64,000 bases of DNA from Amycolatopsis sp. 195334CR. GTDB taxonomy: Bacteria > Actinomycetota > Actinomycetes > Mycobacteriales > Pseudonocardiaceae. Under the pieces are notes generated by a model. The model was given only the letters and a program-made list of their open reading frames with translations, ran no database searches and was not told the origin of the DNA. The stretch spans positions 310,001 through 374,000 of the forward strand of contig NZ_JAFJMJ010000002.1 in NCBI RefSeq assembly GCF_017309385.1. Direction: 5' to 3'. A program made the position numbers and the translations under genes. How positions within the stretch are numbered: the stretch's first letter is position 1; each line of letters opens with the position of its first letter. Positions 60,503 to 64,000 of this stretch are shown piece after piece.

Positions 60503-61006
60503 ATGGCACCGTTCGTGATTCTGGTGGTGGTCACACTGGTGGCACTGGGGCTCGGCGCGGCGGGTGTGCGGTGGCTGAGGCCGTGGCCGGTGGCGGTGCG
60601 CGGTGGGCTCGCCGCGATGTTCGTCGCCACCGGGGTGGCGCACTTCGTCGGCATGCGGGCGGAGCTGGTGGCCATGGTGCCGCCGTCCCTGCCCGCGCCG
60701 GAGCTGCTGGTCACCGTGACCGGCGTGCTGGAACTGGCCGGCGCGGCGGGACTGCTGTGGGCGCGGACGGCGCCGTGGGCGGCCGGTGGGCTGGCGCTGA
60801 TGCTGGTGGCGATGTTCCCGGCGAACGTGCACAAGGCGGTCACCGGCGTCGGCCTGCCGTGGGACGACCAGCTGGTGCCGCGGACCGCCATGCAGGTGGT
60901 CTTCCTGGCCGCGGCACTCAGCGTGGTCGTGTTCCACGTGCGGGCGAGCCGCCGTCAGCCGGTGGCGGTGTCGGCGGCGCCGACGACCCGGTCGACGAAG
61001 CCGTAG
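60503..61006 (+). CDS. DoxX family membrane protein
   Basis: 167 residues with four hydrophobic helices: APFVILVVVTLVALGLGAAG, VRGGLAAMFVATGVAHFVG, ELLVTVTGVLELAGAAGLLWA and WAAGGLALMLVAMFPANVH; the last carries the FPANVHKA motif common in DoxX-like proteins. The group is linked to oxidative-stress and redox functions in the membrane. Controlled most likely by the divergent TetR repressor. The 3' end overlaps the convergent clpP gene by 52 nt, an unusually long tail overlap. Confidence 0.9.
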   Translation: MAPFVILVVVTLVALGLGAAGVRWLRPWPVAVRGGLAAMFVATGVAHFVGMRAELVAMVPPSLPAPELLVTVTGVLELAGAAGLLWARTAPWAAGGLALMLVAMFPANVHKAVTGVGLPWDDQLVPRTAMQVVFLAAALSVVVFHVRASRRQPVAVSAAPTTRSTKP

Positions 61007-61557
61007 GCGAGCGCCTCCTCGGCGTCGAACCAGCGGTCGCGGTCGGCGTCGGCGGTGATCCGTTCCACGGACTGGCCGGTCTGGCTCGCGGTGATCTCGG
61101 CGATCCGGCGCTTCATCTTGCCGAACACCTCGGCCTGGATGGCCACGTCCGCCGCGGAACCGCCGATGCCCGCCGACGGCTGGTGCATCAGGATCCGGGT
61201 GTTCGGCAGCAGGAAGCGCTTGCCGGGGGTGCCCGAGGACAGCAGGAACTGGCCCATCGAGGCGACGAAGCCGAGGCCCCAGGTGGCCACGTCCGGCTGG
61301 ATCAGCCGCATGGTGTCGTAGATGGCCATGCCCGCGGTGACCGAGCCGCCCGGCGAGTTGATGTAGAAGGTGATGTCGCGGTCCGGGTCGTCGGCGGCCA
61401 GCAGCAGCAACTGTGCGGTGATCCGGTTCGCCACCTCGTCGGTCACCTCCGAGCCGAGGAAGACGATGCGGTCGCGCAGGAGTTGCTCGTAGACCGAGTC
61501 GTTGAGGGACAACCCGCTCGACGGCGCGGACAGTTCGGGAACCAGCTCAAGTGTCAT
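60955..61557 (-). CDS. clpP: ATP-dependent Clp protease proteolytic subunit
   Basis: 200 residues from ATG 61557. ClpP catalytic serine in GFVASMGQFLL (Ser100), histidine in LMHQPSAG (His125) and downstream Asp in the DADRDRWFDAEEALAYGFVD region; YINSPGGSV is the oligomer-groove motif. Forms barrel peptidase rings that degrade proteins fed by ClpX/ClpC. The gene stands alone, with no clpX or second clpP beside it, so it is probably an extra paralogue rather than the clpP1P2-clpX locus. Function in regulated proteolysis inferred. Confidence 0.92.
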   Translation of the reverse strand: MTLELVPELSAPSSGLSLNDSVYEQLLRDRIVFLGSEVTDEVANRITAQLLLLAADDPDRDITFYINSPGGSVTAGMAIYDTMRLIQPDVATWGLGFVASMGQFLLSSGTPGKRFLLPNTRILMHQPSAGIGGSAADVAIQAEVFGKMKRRIAEITASQTGQSVERITADADRDRWFDAEEALAYGFVDRVVGAADTATG

Positions 61558-61636
61558 GGGGGCGACGGTAGAGCGCGAAAACCCTGGAACCAGCCCGCGT
61601 TCGCTCACAGCGAGGCGGGTTCGCCGACAGCGATCA

Positions 61637-62125
61637 TCAGGTCCGGCCGAGCAGATCGCTGATCCACGGCCGGAAACCCAGGCGCTCGTACAAATCCGCC
61701 GCACCCGTGTTCGCCGCCAGCACCCCGATCGACCAGTACTCGATGCCGCGGTTCTTCAGCTCGGTGCGGCAGGCTTCCAGCAACGCCGTGCCGACGCCGT
61801 CACCGCGGATCGCCGGATCGACCACCAGCGAATCGACCTCACCCCTCAGTTCCCCGAAGTCGAAGGTGGCGCCCGAGGGCAGCAGGCGGCAGCACAGGTA
61901 GCCCGTCGGGGTGTCCCGTTCTCCTTGGTGCGCGGTGAGGATCAGCGCCTTGCCCTCGCGCAGCCACGTCCGGTACTGCTCGTGCCGCACTGACCAGGAC
62001 GCGGAATTGTCCCGCACGGGCAGGGTTTCGCCGATCAGCGATCGGTGGTGTTCGGTCAGCGCGACCCACAACGGTTCGAGCGCCCCGAGATCCCGTTCCG
62101 CTGCCTGGCGTACCCCGACCGTCAT
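61637..62125 (-). CDS. GNAT family N-acetyltransferase
   Basis: 162 residues from ATG 62125. GNAT landmarks: GEVDSLVVDPAIRGDGVGTALLEA (motif A, acetyl-CoA pyrophosphate loop with R/QxxGxG/A pattern RGDGVGTA) and NTGAADLYERLGFRPW (motif B). It acetylates an unknown amine. Its ATG overlaps the stop of the GlxA-type regulator gene, so the regulator and acetyltransferase form a two-gene operon. Confidence 0.92.
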   Translation of the reverse strand: MTVGVRQAAERDLGALEPLWVALTEHHRSLIGETLPVRDNSASWSVRHEQYRTWLREGKALILTAHQGERDTPTGYLCCRLLPSGATFDFGELRGEVDSLVVDPAIRGDGVGTALLEACRTELKNRGIEYWSIGVLAANTGAADLYERLGFRPWISDLLGRT

Positions 62126-63102
62126 GCGCTGATCCCCTCCCGGACGCCGAACGTGCGGCGGTAGGCCGACGGCGCGATCCGCATCGCCGCGGCGAAGTGG
62201 TGCCGGAAGGTCACCGCGGTGTCGAAGCCGACCGTGGTGGCGATCCGCTCGATCGGGAGGTCGGTGGTCTCCAGCAGCGGCAGGCTGGCCTGCACGCGCT
62301 GGGTGATCAGCCAGCGGATCGGGCTGGTGCCGGTGGCCCGCAGGAAGTGCCGCAGGTAGGTGCGGGCGGACATGGTGGCGATCTCGGCCAGCCGGGCCAC
62401 GGTGATCGGCTCGGCCAGGTGCTCCAGTGCCCAGGCCATGCTGCGCGCCACGTGGTCGTTGCCCGGGTCCGGCGGCATCGGCGCTTCGATGTACTGCGCC
62501 TGCCCGCCGTCGCGGTGCGGCGGGATGACCAGGTGCCTGGCCACCGAATTCGCCACCGCGGCTCCGAAGTCGGCGCGGACCAGGTGCAGGCACAGGTCCA
62601 GGCCCGCCGCGCAGCCCGCGCTGGTGAACACCCCGCTGTCCTCCACGTACAACGGGTTCGGGTCCACCTCGACCTGGGGGAACCGGCTGGCGAGCAGGTC
62701 GGCGTACCGCCAGTGCGTGGTCGCCCGGCGCCCGTCCAGCAGACCGGCCCCGGCCAGTGCGAAGGCGCCGGAGCAGATCGACACGATCCGCGTGCCCCGG
62801 TGGTAGGCGTGCCGCAGCGCGGCGACCAGTTCGGGCGACGGGTCGGCGGCGGGGTCGGCCACGCTCGGCACCACGAGGGTGTCGGCGTCGGCGAAGTCGT
62901 CCAGCCCGTACGGGGTTTCCAGGGTGGCGCCGCCGATCATGCGCACCGGGCCCGGCCGTTCCGCGCAGATCTTCAGCCGGTACCAGGGCACCCCGAAACC
63001 CCGCCATTCGAGCCCGAACACCTCGGTCACGATGCCGGTCTCGAACGCGGACATGCCCTGGTACGCCAGTACCGCGACGCGGGGACCCGCTGTTTTCGCC
63101 AT
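62122..63102 (-). CDS. GlxA family AraC-type transcriptional regulator
   Basis: 326 residues. The N-terminal half is a DJ-1/PfpI-like domain (VAVLAYQGMSAFETGIVTEVFGL, RIVSICSGAFALAGAGLLDGRRATTHW with the nucleophile-elbow cysteine kept), and the C-terminal half is an AraC double helix-turn-helix (ARLAEIATMSARTYLRHFLRATGTSPIRWL, IERIATTVGFDTAVTFRHHFAAAMRIAPSAYRR). GlxA-type regulators often activate catabolic or detoxification genes, here possibly the GNAT gene that overlaps its end. Confidence 0.94.
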   Translation of the reverse strand: MAKTAGPRVAVLAYQGMSAFETGIVTEVFGLEWRGFGVPWYRLKICAERPGPVRMIGGATLETPYGLDDFADADTLVVPSVADPAADPSPELVAALRHAYHRGTRIVSICSGAFALAGAGLLDGRRATTHWRYADLLASRFPQVEVDPNPLYVEDSGVFTSAGCAAGLDLCLHLVRADFGAAVANSVARHLVIPPHRDGGQAQYIEAPMPPDPGNDHVARSMAWALEHLAEPITVARLAEIATMSARTYLRHFLRATGTSPIRWLITQRVQASLPLLETTDLPIERIATTVGFDTAVTFRHHFAAAMRIAPSAYRRTFGVREGISA

Positions 63103-63266
63103 GGGCCCAGCCTAATCAGCGGAGCCGGTTCGACCAGTGGCGTGAGCGCCACCCACCGTCAAGATCTCGCCACCGTCGGGTGAGGGGCCAGCCTTCCGGA
63201 CGGCGGGGAAGCCGGAATCGCGCGAGAATCGGAGGTGGCCGGTGACTCACTACGGAGGAGCTCCCG

Positions 63267-63803
63267 ATGTCCGACTACAACGCACCGCACGCGCGCGACG
63301 CCCGGCCCGGGGTCGACGCGGGCCGGTTGTGGGCGGGCGGCATCGCCACCGCGGTGGTGGCCGCGCTGCTGGCGATCGTCGGCCTGCTGATCGCGCGCGG
63401 CCTGTTCGAGGTCGAAGTGCTCGCGCCGGAGGGCGAGGGGATCTGGGGCAACGCGAGCACGCCCTACTACGCGGTGACCGCGGCCGTGGTGGCGATACTG
63501 GCCACCGGGCTGATGCACCTGCTCAGCGTGGCCACGCCGGCGCCCGGCCAGTTCTTCGGCTGGATCATGGCGCTGGTGACGCTGATCGCGGTGGTGCTGC
63601 CGCTGACGCTGACCGTGGACCTGGGCGCGAAGGTGGCCACCGCGCTGATCAACCTGGTGCTGGGGCTGGTGATCGGCGTGATCGTGCACAACATGGCGGA
63701 AAACGCGCGGACCCTGCACCGGCGCAAGCGTGCCGCCGACCCGCAGGCCCCGACGCGCCAGTGGAACCAGCCGCCGCCGCCCACCACCTACTACGACCGC
63801 TGA
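63267..63803 (+). CDS. DUF6069-like four-helix membrane protein
   Basis: 178 residues, ATG with GGAGGAG upstream. Four hydrophobic helices (LWAGGIATAVVAALLAIVGLLIA, YYAVTAAVVAILATGLMHLL, FGWIMALVTLIAVVLPL, ALINLVLGLVIGVIVHNM) and a basic, Pro-rich cytoplasmic tail ending PPPPTTYYDR. Matches the actinobacterial DUF6069 family in length and helix pattern; no biochemical function known. A family palindrome sits 8 nt after its stop and probably ends its transcript. Confidence 0.8.
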   Translation: MSDYNAPHARDARPGVDAGRLWAGGIATAVVAALLAIVGLLIARGLFEVEVLAPEGEGIWGNASTPYYAVTAAVVAILATGLMHLLSVATPAPGQFFGWIMALVTLIAVVLPLTLTVDLGAKVATALINLVLGLVIGVIVHNMAENARTLHRRKRAADPQAPTRQWNQPPPPTTYYDR

Positions 63804-63810
63804 CCCACCG

Positions 63811-63865
63811 TGTCACGAATGTGGCTTTCGAGACGTTCGGCCTCTCGAAAGCCACATTCGTGACA
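63811..63865. repeat. 55-bp palindrome, copy 2 of the dispersed family
   Basis: Perfect 23-bp arms (63811-63833 and 63843-63865) around a 9-nt loop, 8 nt after the DUF6069-like gene. Each arm carries GAATGTGGCTTTC or its complement, the same 13-mer as the palindrome at 15460-15514; outer and inner pairs differ but stay complementary. Likely acts as a terminator here. Confidence 0.92.
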
Positions 63866-63925
63866 TCCGGGGCGTGAGCGCCACCTGCGTGCCGGGCGGC
63901 CTGGGACCGCGGGGACAGTGATCGG

Positions 63926-64000
63926 GTGAACCTGTTCGCCGAAGTCCTCGCCGTGGTGCTGCTCGCGCTGGTGCTGGCGGCCGCCGTCGTCCGGCCGCGC
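63926..64000 (+). CDS. Start of a membrane transporter gene (possible ArsB/SLC13-type), cut by window end
   Basis: GTG 63926 opens 25 codons that run off the window: VNLFAEVLAVVLLALVLAAAVVRPR, one hydrophobic helix ending in VVRPR. That N terminus resembles actinobacterial ArsB/SLC13-type anion permeases, but 25 residues are too few for certainty. It follows the palindrome at 63811-63865, so it is a new transcription unit. Confidence 0.5.
   Translation, partial: MNLFAEVLAVVLLALVLAAAVVRPR

Overview
The window is GC-rich actinobacterial chromosome (strong G/C third-position bias, many GTG/TTG starts, 4-nt ATGA/GTGA gene overlaps). Mycothiol/DinB-type enzymes, a PPOX-fold flavin/F420-type oxidoreductase, AcoX-type acetoin genes, pobR/pobA and many small regulator-target pairs suggest Pseudonocardiaceae, most likely Amycolatopsis or a close relative; this is inference, as there is no rRNA or other phylogenetic marker. 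No tRNA, rRNA, CRISPR array, plasmid or prophage gene was seen.

1-8.6 kb: an iron-type ABC importer (permease, ATPase, lipoprotein) runs by stop/start overlaps into a cysteine-synthase-fold PLP enzyme and an ATP-grasp ligase, and meets tail-to-tail a heterodimeric ABC exporter pair with complementary loss of ATPase motifs. Together they look like a make/export/re-import locus for a small metallophore. 8.7-18.6 kb: secreted carbohydrate-active proteins (jelly-roll protein, Fn3-like lipoprotein, frameshifted GH92 mannosidase, alginate-lyase-like protein) with recQ and a fatty-acid desaturase between them. 18.6-26.2 kb: an SDR, then the acetoin/2,3-butanediol catabolic operon acoX-acoA-acoB-acoC-bdh with a GAF-domain AcoR-like regulator. 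26.2-35.9 kb: regulator/target pairs (GntR with membrane protein and operator; BlaI with M56 protease), another SDR, a GT2-GtrA plus GT39 glycosylation pair, DinB-fold proteins and a methyltransferase.

35.9-40 kb: a three-subunit PaoABC/xanthine-dehydrogenase-like molybdoenzyme. 40-44.1 kb: an overlapping operon of TetR regulator, class-C-type serine hydrolase and two ATP-grasp ligases. 44.3-47.2 kb: a 43-residue Cys/Pro/His peptide gene with its own terminator, followed by a TPR-CHAT caspase-like protease. 47.2-54.2 kb: PPOX oxidoreductase, DNA-glycosylase-like protein, ECF sigma with membrane partner, pobR/pobA, ArsR/SRPBCC pair, and a 168-bp palindromic MITE-like insertion between two convergent genes. 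54.2-64 kb: DUF574 methyltransferase, P450, secreted hydrolase, a GGDEF/EAL protein split by an in-frame TGA, TetR/DoxX, ClpP, GNAT, GlxA-type regulator, a DUF6069-like membrane protein and the start of a transporter.

The items most worth a second look are the CTAG-flanked palindromic element at 53.4 kb, the peptide/TPR-CHAT pair at 44.4 kb, the putative metallophore locus with its low-complexity insertion, the two copies of a palindrome family (15.5 and 63.8 kb), and the two interrupted genes (GH92 frameshift, GGDEF nonsense codon).
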